A stretch of 64,000 nt of DNA from Roridomyces roridus (taxonomy: Eukaryota > Basidiomycota > Agaricomycetes > Agaricales > Mycenaceae): assembly GCA_029378245.1 (NCBI GenBank), contig JARKIF010000025.1, positions 248,001 to 312,000 on the forward strand. The letters are read 5' to 3'. Positions 11,070-21,574 of this stretch are shown in pieces. The stretch's first letter is position 1. Each line of letters starts with the position of its first letter. Under the pieces are notes generated by a model that was not told where the DNA came from, searched no databases, and was given only the letters and a program-made list of their open reading frames with translations. The translations under genes were made by a program, and so were the position numbers.

Positions 11070-11846
11070 TCACTCGAATCTAACAAACTGGATGCGCCAG
11101 AATTGCCAGGGGTTGCCGGTGTACCCGTTACTGATGACCTGATGGCGGATCAATTAATTTCACCTCTCAACGAAATCTCTTCCGGTGACTCACCAGCGTA
11201 TCAGGGTTCGTGTACGGCCCATATACATCCAAAACCTTGAGCGTAGCGAACCCCGGCCAAGTGAGCAAGCAAGTCCACTGTTCGTACAAGCCCTTTGGCG
11301 GGCGGGACCCTTTGAGCGGATTCGTGACTGTGCATTCGGAGGTCGGGATGATGCGCCATGAGACGGGGAACGGTGAGAGCGTGACGGCCTTGGAGGCGTA
11401 GTAGCTGCTCGGAGTGAGATATTTAACGTCGCAGGAACCGTCTCTGGGAACTGGCATGATGGCCTGGCCGTCTCCCCAAGGTTCGATGATCCACTAAGAA
11501 ATTAGAATATAATCAGTGGATCGCACGCGGGTTTGGAATGCATACAAATTGGACATCAGCGCTCTCTTCGTTGGCTACAACTTCCGGAATGGTATCATTG
11601 ACAAGTCGCAAATCAGGCCGGACGTCGAGCAAAGTGCCGGTGTACCGATTCACGAATCTACACAGACGTGCGTCCGGCGAGCGTTGCTTGACGAATTTGA
11701 TTTGCGCTTCGGTGAGTTCGGCCTTGGTGATTGGGTACATGACTTTGCCTGCTGAAACTTTGAGCATTCGGACGGGCAGTGGGAAGTAACGAACCGAGTT
11801 CGGTCTCGTCCAGGGCCAAGTCAGGATGCTGGGATGCGTCTGTCAT
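11070..11846 (-). CDS. Ricin-B-like (beta-trefoil) lectin candidate
   Basis: Four exons can be chained in frame: 11795-11846, 11546-11751, 11194-11493 and 11070-11138. They give about 208 residues. Introns are 43, 52 and 55 bp; the first donor (GTTCGT) is weak, the third (GTGAGT) is canonical. The start ATG follows TTCTCCGCC. The protein has no signal peptide. Residues around ARLCRFVNRYTGTLLDV resemble the first QxW-type subrepeat of R-type lectins, followed by WIIEPWGDG and a C-terminal NPWQFWRIQFV, which fits the last trefoil strand. Cytosolic beta-trefoil lectins are common in mushrooms, where many bind glycans and some deter grazers. The fold assignment is tentative, because the canonical QxW triplet is not fully preserved. 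The gene structure is better supported than the function. Confidence 0.5.
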
Positions 11847-12379
11847 GGCGGAGAAAAGAGAGGCTGCAAGTCTCGTGAAAGAATGTGCGTATTTATCTGA
11901 TTCTGCTCCCCTTGTTCCGTTTTCGAGGCACGACAGGCATCCTGAATGTTCGCAAGACAGAAGTGTCCAAGTATCCGGCGATGAGTTCAGACCGGAATAC
12001 AGACGAGGATGGTAGAAAGACTATCTACTTGACGGGCGTCCGTTCCAGCTGCCACAGGCCCCCAAACTGGAAGGTGGCGCGGAGAATTACAGACGGGATG
12101 GATATGGTTCCGGAATCCACCAACTCAATTGGCCAGCCTCAAAAAGAAACTCGAATGCCCTTTGATACCTGTGGAGGATTCGAACCCCCGTAGCGTGGAG
12201 ATCATGTCTTGGACCAAGACCAGGAAGGGAAGCACAACTTACACCAAGGATGATCGGTGTTGTCCCTAGCATGTGGAGGGTTGAAACCGAGTTCCAGAGT
12301 CGATGTAAGCACTCAACAGCCAAGTGCAGGACTGACCAGGCCAAGACTCTTTTCGTAAAGATGGGACACGCCGCCGAGA

Positions 12380-13610
12380 TGTTACAGCTAAATGCGGAAC
12401 ATAAGGCGCGGCTCGATTTTTGTCAAATTTCTTGAGATTTCGATCACTTGCAGTATTTACGCTGTTCTGAGCTCAATTCTCGTCCGATGGCCTTCAAACA
12501 TAGACCAATCGATTCCCAGGGTTATTTTACAGTGCTTAGGACATGGCAATCAATTAGATAATACTGTCATTGGATCTAATCACATCAAACAGTGTTTTTT
12601 CACTGTTGCGCACTCTGGATGCTATTCCCAGTAGATCATACCATCGGATTGTGCGGAAAGGCTGGAGGGAGTATTATTACAGTGCACCAAGGGCTCACTT
12701 TGACAACACCTACCGTCTGTGGGACGAAATACACCTGGGTAATGATGCCCTGTTTCTCCACATATCATGTGCCTCTGGATTGATACCTTGACAAATAAAG
12801 GGCACCACACACTCTGGTATGCTAAAGAGAGTAAATTGACAGAGTCGTGGGACCTAGGAACCCCCAGTAGGTACTTACAGTGTAAATGGTTGAAATTCAT
12901 GTCCCCTCGTGGCATGACCTAGCAAATGATAAGAACAGATAATCTGTGTGCCATAAGGGCTGTAAAACCACCATGGGAATCTATTGGCTTATATCCGAAC
13001 ACAATCGGACAAGAATTGGGCTCAGGACGCCATAATCAGTCTGAAAGATCCAACTTTGACAGACATGTTACGTAAATTGTGACTGACGCCGTCGGGCACC
13101 GTTCTGCTCGATACCTAGGGTCCAGATTACCCCCGGATGCGACGGGATTGTCAGATGGGATGTTTCTGCATGGCGCTGCATGCACAGTTTGAACAAAGTC
13201 GCCTGCCGCAAGTGGAGATGAAGTGGAACAGTAATGGGAGCAGATTTCGACACACCAGCTTTCTCCTTAGTTATCTGGGCGCCGAGAAACATCTTGGCGC
13301 ACTGTATTACACCTACCAGAGGACCCCAGTCAAATATTGAGACCCCAGGAGATTCCCTTCCCATACTGGTGTGTCAATAGTCGAAATTGATTATCTGCTT
13401 CTTTATGGCTGACATGTACATGAAATCAATTGACTGGAATACCTCAAGCACTGTAAACGGATCGCCCGAGTCGTTTGGTCCATGTCCGAGGGCAATCCGA
13501 TGAGAATTACAGTCAGAACAGCGCAATTACTAGAAGTGATCAAAATCTCAAGAAATTTGATAAAAATCGAGCCGCGCCTTATGTTCCGCATTTAGCTGTA
13601 AATTCAAATC
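12380..13610. mobile_element. 1.2-kb palindromic element with long inverted arms
   Basis: The left arm (about 12385-12560) and the right arm (about 13415-13605, inverted) are clearly homologous. Both contain ACAGCTAAATGCGGAACATA followed by AGGCGCGGCTCGATTTTT, and they translate to parallel products beginning MRNIRRGSIFVKFLEI and MRNIRRGSIFIKFLEI. Further weaker pairing continues inward (TTACAGTGCACCAAG against ATACAGTGCGCCAAG). The ORFs follow the arms and are not thought to be genes. Termini and target duplications were not identified. It is most likely a foldback or TIR-type transposon, moderately diverged. Confidence 0.6.
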
Positions 13611-14030
13611 CAACTCAGTTAACCCGTCTTTGCCGTGTCCAGATCAACTATTTCATGTTCGCCGCTTGACTCGGGCCCTGCACATTTCAACAAGGACGAT
13701 GAGCACTGAGCACCTTGGTCAAACGTAGTCTCTCGTAGACAGACTACAACAAATCTCAAATAATCGACTATTGGAGTATTTCTCCTATCTAGCGCGGCAC
13801 AACCATGTCCCAGCTCTCAATTACACACTTTGGGACTGTCAGTCTGTGACTGGCGTCTTTTGTGGGATTCAATGGTTGAGGATCTATCCTATCATAGTGA
13901 CCTGGGAAATGATTCCTACATATGCTGCCCGTGTGGTGCACGCAATCACTGGTTGCCAACTGTCTCCCAGTCCAGATGCTGTACCTTTCTAGATAATATG
14001 TCAGCATTATGAGTTCACACAGCAGTACTC
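13611..14030. other. Gene-free stretch between two elements
   Basis: No coding pattern is seen. A 211-codon minus-strand frame (13789-14424) crosses the boundary of the CACAG element and reads through its inverted repeat, so it is not a gene. Confidence 0.3.
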
Positions 14031-14040
14031 TTTCACAAGA

Positions 14041-15183
14041 CACAGGGGGCAAAGGGCCTGGCCTTTCATTCATGGCATTTGGCAGGCATTTGGCGTGCAT
14101 TTGGCGCACCTTTGGCATGCATTTGCCCATTCTCTTTGTTCTCTTTGTTAGATTTTCCCATTCGCTGTTGCACATCCGGCTTCCCGGCTCATAAACCACG
14201 TGGTGATGACACCAGTCTAAGGTCCTGCGTGAGTGACTAGTCTTGACAAGTTCGTCTTGGTATGGTTTGCTTGAATCTACATCTTTTTTTGCATGATTAA
14301 GGCTTGGGATAGCCGAGCATGGTGCCGGCCGCTGGCCCAGCCCAGAATCTTCACTGTTGGTCTCATGCCCACCGTAAACGGGTAGAATCATTGGGAAAGT
14401 TGTGTCTATCCTAGGGCAAGGCATGCAGTAGGGCTCCGACCCGGCCGTTGACGGCGATGGCCGTCGCTCTGACGGCCGTCATGGGAGGTCGGACGGGCCC
14501 CACCCGGCCGTCAGGCCATGTTGCGAGGCCTCAAAACGGCCGGGTGGTAGCCGTCAGACCCGTCACGGCCGTCATGACGGGTTAGAGCGGTGACAGCCCA
14601 TGCCTCCAGCTAAATTGACCATCAGATTGATGTGAACGTGATGCCGAAGTCAAAATTACGGATTGGTACTCGGGAAGCCTCCAGAAGTGCAGTAGTGGGC
14701 CATCGGGAAGATTGCCGATGACCCAGGTGCGCTACCCCCGGAGCATCAAGTAATGATGACAGCTCGGCATGGGTAGTTAGCCGAGAACCCGTCACTACCC
14801 GTCATGGCCCGTCGACGGCCGGGAACGGGTACCCCGTCAGCCAAGGAACCGGACCCGGACCCGGCCGTCAAAATTGTGGCTTCAGAGGGCTGTACGGCCG
14901 GGCCGGCACCCGTCGTGACGGCTCGTTGACCCGTCATTTTGACGGTCGGGTCGGAGCCCTAGCATGCAGAGTGACACAGCCGAACACCTCAAAGTCGCGC
15001 GCATATGACGCCCGTGTCATTATCACGTGATCGTGAAGCCGTGAAGCCGAGCACAAGCCGAACGTGGAAAGCTATGACAAAGAGAACAAAGAAAATGGCA
15101 AATGCATGCTAAAGGTCTGCCAAATGCACACCAAATGCCTGCCAAATGCCATGAATGAAAGGCCAGGCCCTTTGCCCCCTGTG
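14041..15183. mobile_element. CACAG-ended transposon (1,143 bp) with long TIRs
   Basis: Inverted repeats of about 108 bp begin CACAGGGGGCAAAGGGCCTG at both ends and are nearly identical, apart from a few substitutions, to the CTTTGTTCTCTTTGT words. The element is flanked by AGA on both sides (14038-14040 and 15184-15186). A CAC-starting end with a 3-bp duplication is reminiscent of the CACTA superfamily, although 3 bp is weak evidence. Inside the TIRs are tandem CATTTGGC words. The interior was later hit by a separate hAT-type MITE (14429-14961). Without that insertion it would be about 600 bp and non-coding. Confidence 0.75.
14429..14961. mobile_element. hAT-type MITE 2 (533 bp), nested, exact 8-bp TSD
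   Basis: The ends are TAGGGCTCCGACCCG on both sides (inverted), flanked by the identical octamer GCATGCAG at 14421-14428 and 14962-14969. The interior is packed with GACGGCCGTC and CCCGTC motifs. There is no ORF of note. The element lies inside the CACAG-ended transposon at 14041-15183, so it inserted later. Confidence 0.92.
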
Positions 15184-15266
15184 AGAAGGTTTCGTAGCAT
15201 TGTGTCTGCAAAATTCCACAACAATTTTGACAAGAAGAAATCATCGGCAAGAAGGGCACATGTTAT

Positions 15267-18200
15267 TTAGAACCCGCGATCATAATGGATGTCCAAGCCC
15301 GCCTCTGCAATCTGTAAAACCCAGTCCATCACCTTTCGATGATCCTCCTCCTCGCCGAGGCGCGACTGCGCAATCGAGACACATCTCAAAGGCGTGCGCG
15401 AATTATCCGTCGACGTCCAGCGGGACTCGACCATCTGCATCATGACGGATTCTGAAAACCGGGGCGAGAGTCCGCGGAGTTTGAGGACCTCCAAAGCGGG
15501 CAGAACAGTGTCCGCATCGCGCGGGTCGAATACGAGGAAAGATAGCAGCTCGTCGTCCACGGTGATGCATCCATCCAGTTCCAACGAGGTGATGGAGGAC
15601 ACGTCACGCAGGAAGGGCGAAAACTGAGCAAATGAGAGGGCGAACGAGTGGAGGATGAGATGCTGCAGTTCAAAAACGGAGGCAGAATATAGATTGACGA
15701 GGCCGATTTCGCCGTCGCTGTCCCGAGCGTACCGCGTCCTCATTTCGAGAGACTCGAGCTGGGGGAGGACTAGGACTTCAAGGAAGGAGGCGGTACTGAA
15801 CCGATCGAATGTGTCGTCGGCCGTTTCAAGATAAAGTTTTCGCCAGAGGGAGCGTGACTTGAGCCATCGGAGGCACGGACGGCTCGCTGCAACCGTCCAC
15901 GCGGAGTGCAAGCCGCACGGCACTCGTGAATCGGAGAAGCAAATCTGGAATATCGAAGACCGGGATGGAGACAGCCCGCAGATCAATGTCTGTGAGTTGG
16001 TTCCACGCAACAAGATCGAGCATGGACGAGCTAAAAGAACCGGACATATCTGCATCGATGGTGAGACTGCGTAGCTGCGGTGCGTCCCGCAACCCGCTCA
16101 TTATGCTCTGGGGGGGTAGGGTACGTTGAATTTCAACCTAGTTTTAACCACGCGGTACGTTGAGTTTCACTGAAGCCTACGTTGATTTTCACCGGGCCTA
16201 CGTTGATTTTCACCTCCAGATTACGTTGAAATCTACGTCGATAATCAACGTGATATGGCCAAAATCACTGCTCCTTCCACATGAGGTTCCCAGTGAATCT
16301 CGACGTGATTTACGTTGAATTGGGTAAAACTGCCAGCACTGCAGCACCCCATATACACTCTCACTAAAGCCTCATTCGGGCAATTAAAAGGGGAAAAGAA
16401 CAAGTGCATTGAATGAATATTACAGCTAAACTAACTAGTTACAGGTGGAGGCTGACCAACCCGTATACGAAGGCGGGGCCCGCCCACGAGGACGGACGAC
16501 AGCAGTGGGGCGTGAGGAAGGCGAAAAGGCAACGGGGGAGCAAGCGGCGGCAACACCTTGAACTTGGATGGGGTACAGACTGGTGCAGATTCGGACTTGA
16601 CGAACTCGACGAAGTCGAAAGCCAAAGATTTGATGCACTTCATGAGTTGAGCGTGTGGCGAAACATCTTGCATGGGAATGGCAGAGTGAAGCAGCAGGAA
16701 CGGAGGTCTTCAAATATGAGCAGCGTGCAACTTGAAGACCACGGCAGAGCAAGCTTCGAGCGGCGACGTTGGCGTTGACATGGTGGTCGGCGTGATTTGA
16801 GAAACCGTGGGGCTTGGGCTTCATTTTGCGATTCGTTGACAGCGGAAGACGGCGCGTTGTTGCTGCGTTGCGATAGCCGGTAGTAACACCGGTGAGTGGA
16901 TAACGGCACCGTCACCAAGGGCCGACGGGAAGCGCGATGGGGGCGGCGGCTGCGGACGCAGAGGGTCTCTGGATGAAGGGAGTAGGCCTGGAGCGGGGGA
17001 AGGTTTTGACGGCGAGAGTGATATAGAAGCGTGGCCCTGGGGAAGGCAGACAGCCGGCGGGCGGCACGTGGTAGGCTTGAGACGTGCAGTGGTCAGCGGC
17101 TGCGGACGCAGAGAGGGTGCAGGCGGGCATGAGCATGGGGAGCGAGCGGGAGATCTGAGACGACGTCCTGAGGGCGAGGGTGGCATTCAAGACAGTGGTC
17201 TGGGGCTCGCCGGGTCGGAGGTGAGCGGTATGAGATCGCGTGACGGCGGTGTGGACGAGGTGGTGGCAGCTGGGGGAAGTCGAGGCTTGCGTGAGGACGT
17301 GGGCGACATGGAGGAAAGGAAGAAAAAAGAGCAAGGAAATCACGCCACGTCGCAATCAATGGCGCAATATCGGTACTCGGTCACTGATCCGGTCGGAGTT
17401 TGAAGGACTTGAGACAACTGTCGTGATCAGGTCTCCAAGGAAAATTGTGAGTTCGGTTAGGGCCCAAGATGGACACGTACCGAGTGGAGCCGAGGGCAAT
17501 TGGCTTCACCTTCATTGGGTTGAAACCTGGGCATGTTAATGAAGTGCCGTGAAATTCAACGTAGAACGGGTTGAATCAGAATTCAACGTAAATTCAACAG
17601 TGAATCAAAATCACCGGAAGTCAACGGAAGATACGTTGATAGTTGGTATTCACCAGGAATTACGTTGAATTTCAACGTGATGCAGCTCCATAGTGATTGG
17701 GGATATGTGCCAAAGACTATGCGCCGCGTCGTCCACGTTGTCATTCCACATCCGCAGTGGGCAATCCCCCTCGAAATAATCGACACGCGTTTGGTCGAAA
17801 TCGAGGAACTCAGGTCTGTAGATAGTCATCGACTTGGGGATGACGAAGAGCGTCAACTTGTCGAGTGCAGAAAACGACACGGACGGATGTTGAAGGAGGG
17901 GATGGAAGTGAGGCTCGGGGAGGGTGAGACGCAGGGAGCGGATGCGCGCCGCGTTCTCGATAATCCAATCGATGACGGGGTTACGGTGACCTCGCGGGTA
18001 GATGCTATTAACCTCAAGCATGATTGGTAGAGAGCCGCTGAGGTCCCGCCACTGATTGGCCATATTGAGCAACCGGTGATATGATTTTTTGGAATGGAAG
18101 CGCAAGTAGATGTGCGTCCAAAGTTGGGGGGGGGGGGGGGTGTTGTGAGCGACAGAACGCCAGCGGCTGCAAACGTGCGTGAGGTTGAAGAGGGACAGGT

Positions 18201-19053
18201 TGGAGCCCCACGTAGAAACGATCTCTTTCGTCATCAAGAATATTTTGGCGAGAATTTCGTACGGGAAATGGGGGAGCGGGGGCCGATGGTTGAGATCCAC
18301 GAGACCACTCGTGGTTGGCGCAGCAGCGGTGATGGGTGCAACAGCGCGTGCGGCAAGAAGAGCGTCGCAAAAACGGCGAGCTGCGGAGACTTCCTGACCG
18401 TCTACGATAGCGAATGGAAGCCGTTCTTTGCGGGTGATAGAGTCAAGAAAACGCTGCTCGGATATGACGACAGGCCCATCGGGCGCAGACTGAGGAGAGA
18501 TGATGTGCGTCGTGACGTCGGTAGGGGTGTCTACCCATTGCCCGCCGTGCTGCATGACCGCGCGTCGGTACTCGTCTACGCACGAGGGCTCGATCTTGTG
18601 CTATCAGTCATTGAATTCTTGGGAAATCGCTGACAGCCCACCTCAGAATCGGCGGCGACGACGATCGATGAAAAGAACAACTCCGGGTCGGCGGAGTAAT
18701 AGCGAGCACTGGAAGATGGCCCTCAGACTAGTATTCAATTCATGGAGAGGACACTCACGCTTGTTTCACCCCGGTCTTGACTGAGTTGTACACCCACTCC
18801 GGCTGCGACACGCATTACTCACGTGCGGATGAAGAAAGGACGGAGGACTGACCGTTACAATGACACCTGGACAGCGTAGTTGTCGCGGAGCTATGCCGCC
18901 GCTGGTGATGATGCGCGTCGCATCACGCGAATCGGACACCTCTTTCCCCCCGTTTTCCTCGAGGAGTTGCTTCAAAACGCTACTGGCGGAGGCGTCACGA
19001 TGGGAGAGCGAAATCATGTACAGAACGCCGGAAAAGATTGGATCGTCCGGCAT
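15267..19053 (-). pseudogene. BRCT-BRCT-F-box-LRR gene split by an insertion
   Basis: Exon 1 (18853-19053, ATG at 19053) encodes a BRCT-type segment with FSGVLYMISLS, a GGKEVSD turn and RIITSGG. Exon 2 (18759-18802) supplies the characteristic PEWVYNSV tryptophan motif. Exon 3 (18642-18708) and the start of exon 4 (from 18600) enter a second BRCT-like unit with HGGQWVDTPTDVTTHIIS. An F-box follows (LPHFPYEILAKIFLMTKEI ... CSRWRSVA). Introns are 50, 50 and 41 bp. The reading frame leaves gene sequence near 17700 and resumes near 16110 at LPPQSIMSGLRDAPQLRSL with leucine-rich repeats to a stop at 15267. A second defect, a frameshift near 15850-15900, lies in the LRR part. F-box/LRR proteins recruit substrates to SCF ubiquitin ligases, and BRCT pairs bind phosphopeptides. 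A BRCT/F-box fusion is unusual. Confidence 0.7.
16115..17695. mobile_element. Insertion in the F-box gene with ACGTTGAATTTCAACGT ends
   Basis: Both ends carry arrays of TACGTTGAATTTCAACGT-like palindromes (16130-16325 and 17548-17680). They interrupt the F-box gene exactly where its coding sequence stops and resumes. The left end may start at TAGGGTACGTTGAATTTC. No clean target duplication is visible: the flanks are TGGGGGGG and ATTGGGGA. The GC-rich interior contains a repeated GCTGCGGACGCAGAG word and ORFs on both strands without domains, so any transposase is absent or unrecognised. The boundaries are approximate. Confidence 0.6.
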
Positions 19054-19389
19054 TTTAGCTTCTCGGGTTGCGAAGATCCATCTAAAGAGGGAGGAGGGGA
19101 GGGAGTGAGGCTTCTGTCACCCCGAGAACGCGAGCTGGCGAATGCCACGTACGCAGTCTAATGGATGCTATGGCGCGCGAGCGGCCGGCGTACTTAGTTC
19201 GTCAAGTCAAGAACGACTTCAGAAAATTGTTTCGTGGAGTTGCCAGGCTGGGACGATCGCGGGCGCTGGCGATGGACGAGACGATTTTTCTGGTCGCTGG
19301 ATGACGGGAGGAAGAAGGAAGAATGGTTTGATCCGGATACAAACCAAGTACAAACCGATTACATAAACACCACTTCTTTGTTGTCCACC

Positions 19390-20410
19390 ATGACGACTTC
19401 GCTCGAGACTGCTGCACTACACGTCCACGAGTCCCTTCTCGATGCCTCCGATCCAAAAAAATTGTGCTAAATCCTGCCTTTACTTACTTTGTCCATTCCC
19501 TCGCTGGCTCCCCTAGTCGCCGCCGACTAGGAATGCACACCGTACCCGTCACAAACCGTTTGACGGCCGTCCGTACACGGGTACGTACCCGTACCCGTCC
19601 GGCTCTTGATCGAACAAATGTACGGGACGGGTACGGGACGGCAACATTGCCGTCCGTCCCGTCAATCTGCGAGATTGACGGGCCGTCTACGGGTTGGCGT
19701 CCGTGTGGGTCGGATCAGATGGAATTTGGGCGCGCACTTGATGGGCCAGTCATCGGGAGACTCGTGTAACTCATGATGCCCGCAAAATGCCCGCCTATTT
19801 CAGATCCGGGGCTTCTATCGTTGCTTTATCTGCTGATTGAAGCCTGATTGATGGAATCTCTGACATCAAATTCACATCAAACCAGTGTCAATGACTGTGG
19901 AATAGCTGTTGGCTGAGCAGAATCAAAGGGAATGGCATTTACAACACATCTGTGGCGGATCCCTCTTCTATAGAATTAAAATGCCTGCGGTTTGATGAGG
20001 TTGACAAGAGACCCATCTTTTGACGGCCGTACCCGTCATTTTTTGCCGTCCCGTACCCGTCGGGCCCGGTCGGATGTCAAAAGACGGCCGTTGATTTGAC
20101 GGCCCGTACCCGTCTCGTGCCGTCAATTTGACGGCCGTCACCCGTAGACGGGCGGTGTGCATCCCTACCGCCGACAGTCCAACGTCTTTCCAACGATTTC
20201 CAGACGCTTGAAGCTTCAGTCTCCTACATAGCACACCACTACCCGCATTTGTTTACTGCCCTCATGGCTCTCATCCGACACAATCACACGCGCGAGGAGA
20301 TGTCGGTCCTAGGGATCAAGATGTCGACATGCAGGACGCCTATGTACGTCGCAGAGGCGCATATTTGACAATGGCGCGAACATTCCGAGTCACCCGGTCG
20401 ATACCCTGCC
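19390..20410 (+). pseudogene. Coding-like relic interrupted by hAT MITE 3
   Basis: Before the MITE, an ATG at 19390 opens MTTSLETAALHVHESLLDAS, and a +1 frame after the A7 run reads FTYFVHSLAGSPS. After the MITE the text resumes PPTVQRLSNDFQTLEASVS, then a YIAHHYPHLFTALMALIRHN stretch, in a third frame. The fragments look protein-like (amphipathic helices) and join across the MITE once one copy of the duplicated octamer is removed, but they need frameshifts or unrecognised introns. No family was recognised. The gene appears to have been broken by the insertion and later decay; a spliced functional version cannot be excluded. Confidence 0.4.
19528..20167. mobile_element. hAT-type MITE 3 (640 bp), exact 8-bp TSD
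   Basis: The inverted ends read TAGGAATGCACACCG (left) and TAGGGATGCACACCG (right, reversed), differing at one base. The flanking duplication CCGCCGAC occurs at 19520-19527 and 20168-20175. Subterminal regions are filled with GACGGCCGT and CCCGTACCCGT motifs, so it is related in style to MITEs 1 and 2. It is non-coding. Confidence 0.9.
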
Positions 20411-20803
20411 CCATTCCAATTTCCACCTCCGAACAGATGGACTCCCTCCTCCCCGCACTGATACGACTCTCGGACTCTGAATCGAAATTGAGGACTTCTT
20501 TCCAATCTCGCATCCAAACTTCTGTAAGGTTGAGCCGCAGGTTTGTTCTTCTGGAAGAGTGTTTTGCCACTTTTCTTTCTTTTCCTTGAGCTTCGCCGAA
20601 TGTACCTGAAAGTTGAAAGTTCATTCCAAGGCCCATGGCACACCGCTTCAAACTTGGATAACCGACGCCGCTTGCCGCCCCGTTCGACCCGGCCTTGAAC
20701 CATTCGGAGTAACTCATATGGCGCTTCTTTGCGTTCAACTTTCACTGTGTTTGCATTTTACCGACCTTATCCATGTACCCAGGCTCAAATGTGTTCTCGA
20801 GAA

Positions 20804-21415
20804 CTACCTTCCTTCTCCCCCCGTGCCTTCATTCGCAACTCCATCACCACCCTTCCCGCCCGTACCACCTACGAGTCGATGTGTCAGTATACACAGGACG
20901 GGTAAGCGATGTAAAGGAACCCACCTCTAATCGTAATTCCTCCGAGGTCGATGCCCTCATGCCAGCCTAGTATCACAGGCCCCTGCCCAACGCCACCTGC
21001 TCCACCTTGAAACCCACTTTTGCCCGCTTCTCCGGTAGTACCTACATGGGGCGTCCCCCCGTGAGTCATGGGGAAGTCGAAACTAAGTACTCCGGACGGC
21101 GTGGCTTACCCACTATTTCCTTGCTACCGTCGTGAGAGTAGCCCTCCCCGTCCGCAGCGGTACCTGTGAATAGACGCATAAGTACTCGTGTCCATGAGAC
21201 GATTGAAAGTACCCACCTTTGGTGAAATTTATCTTGGGAGCCTTGCCTACGCCGCCTGCTCCACCTGTAGGCCCGCTTGTACCTTGAGCTCCAGTACTCC
21301 CTATATGCACACGCATGAGCGTAATCCGCAGAGAAAGCGGCGGCGACATACCTACGATCGTGTTGTCAGTGTCGGGATTCCGCGCAGGCTGAGAGTCATT
21401 TGGATTGGATGCCAT
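20804..21415 (-). CDS. Gly-rich protein built from symmetric phase-1 exons
   Basis: There are five exons: 21352-21415, 21217-21300, 21110-21163, 20925-21041 and 20804-20868. They are joined by introns of 51, 53, 68 and 56 bp and give 127 residues ending at a TAG. All four introns are phase 1, each splitting a Gly codon. Each internal exon is therefore a symmetric module starting with G-(S/T)-x-G or G-T-A. Modules 2 and 4 share G-x-G-x-x-G-x-SG-x-x-GGAGGVG-(K/Q)-x-P-x-I; the last exon reads GGTGGKGGDGVANEGTGGEG. There is no signal peptide. Similar GGxGGxGG-xGxGP segments occur in basidiomycete proteins of unknown function, including some NLR-type proteins; this is from memory of the family, not shown here. 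A related Gly-rich N-terminus occurs at 42353-42757. Confidence 0.7.
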
Positions 21416-21574
21416 TTCTTCGAATTCGATGAGGCTGCGCTTCGTTCATCGCCCGCCGTCTTATATACTGGTCTGGCATTCAAAAATAACATTGTCCCAG
21501 CGGCAATCTGCCAATGCACAGCCCGCGTGGAGTCAGGAGTGAAGTTTTCCCAGCGCCTTTGTAATTCTTCCTGC

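Noticed and set aside
12165..12240. tRNA-like sequence on the minus strand (GGGGGTTCGAATCCTCC, a good T-arm)
   Set aside because: No matching 5' acceptor strand or standard anticodon arm could be found at the right distance; it is at best a decayed tRNA fragment.
13789..14424. 211-codon minus-strand ORF
   Set aside because: It reads through the inverted repeat of the CACAG element and across its border, and has no domain; open by chance.
18124..18140. Run of G residues in the F-box gene as a possible inactivating slip site
   Set aside because: On the coding strand it encodes Pro residues in the expected frame on both sides, so it does not break the gene.
20284..20745. Minus-strand ORFs of 132-153 codons downstream of the Gly-rich gene as extra exons
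   Set aside because: The Gly-rich frame meets an in-frame TAG at 20804 and the downstream frames show no Gly-rich or conserved continuation.
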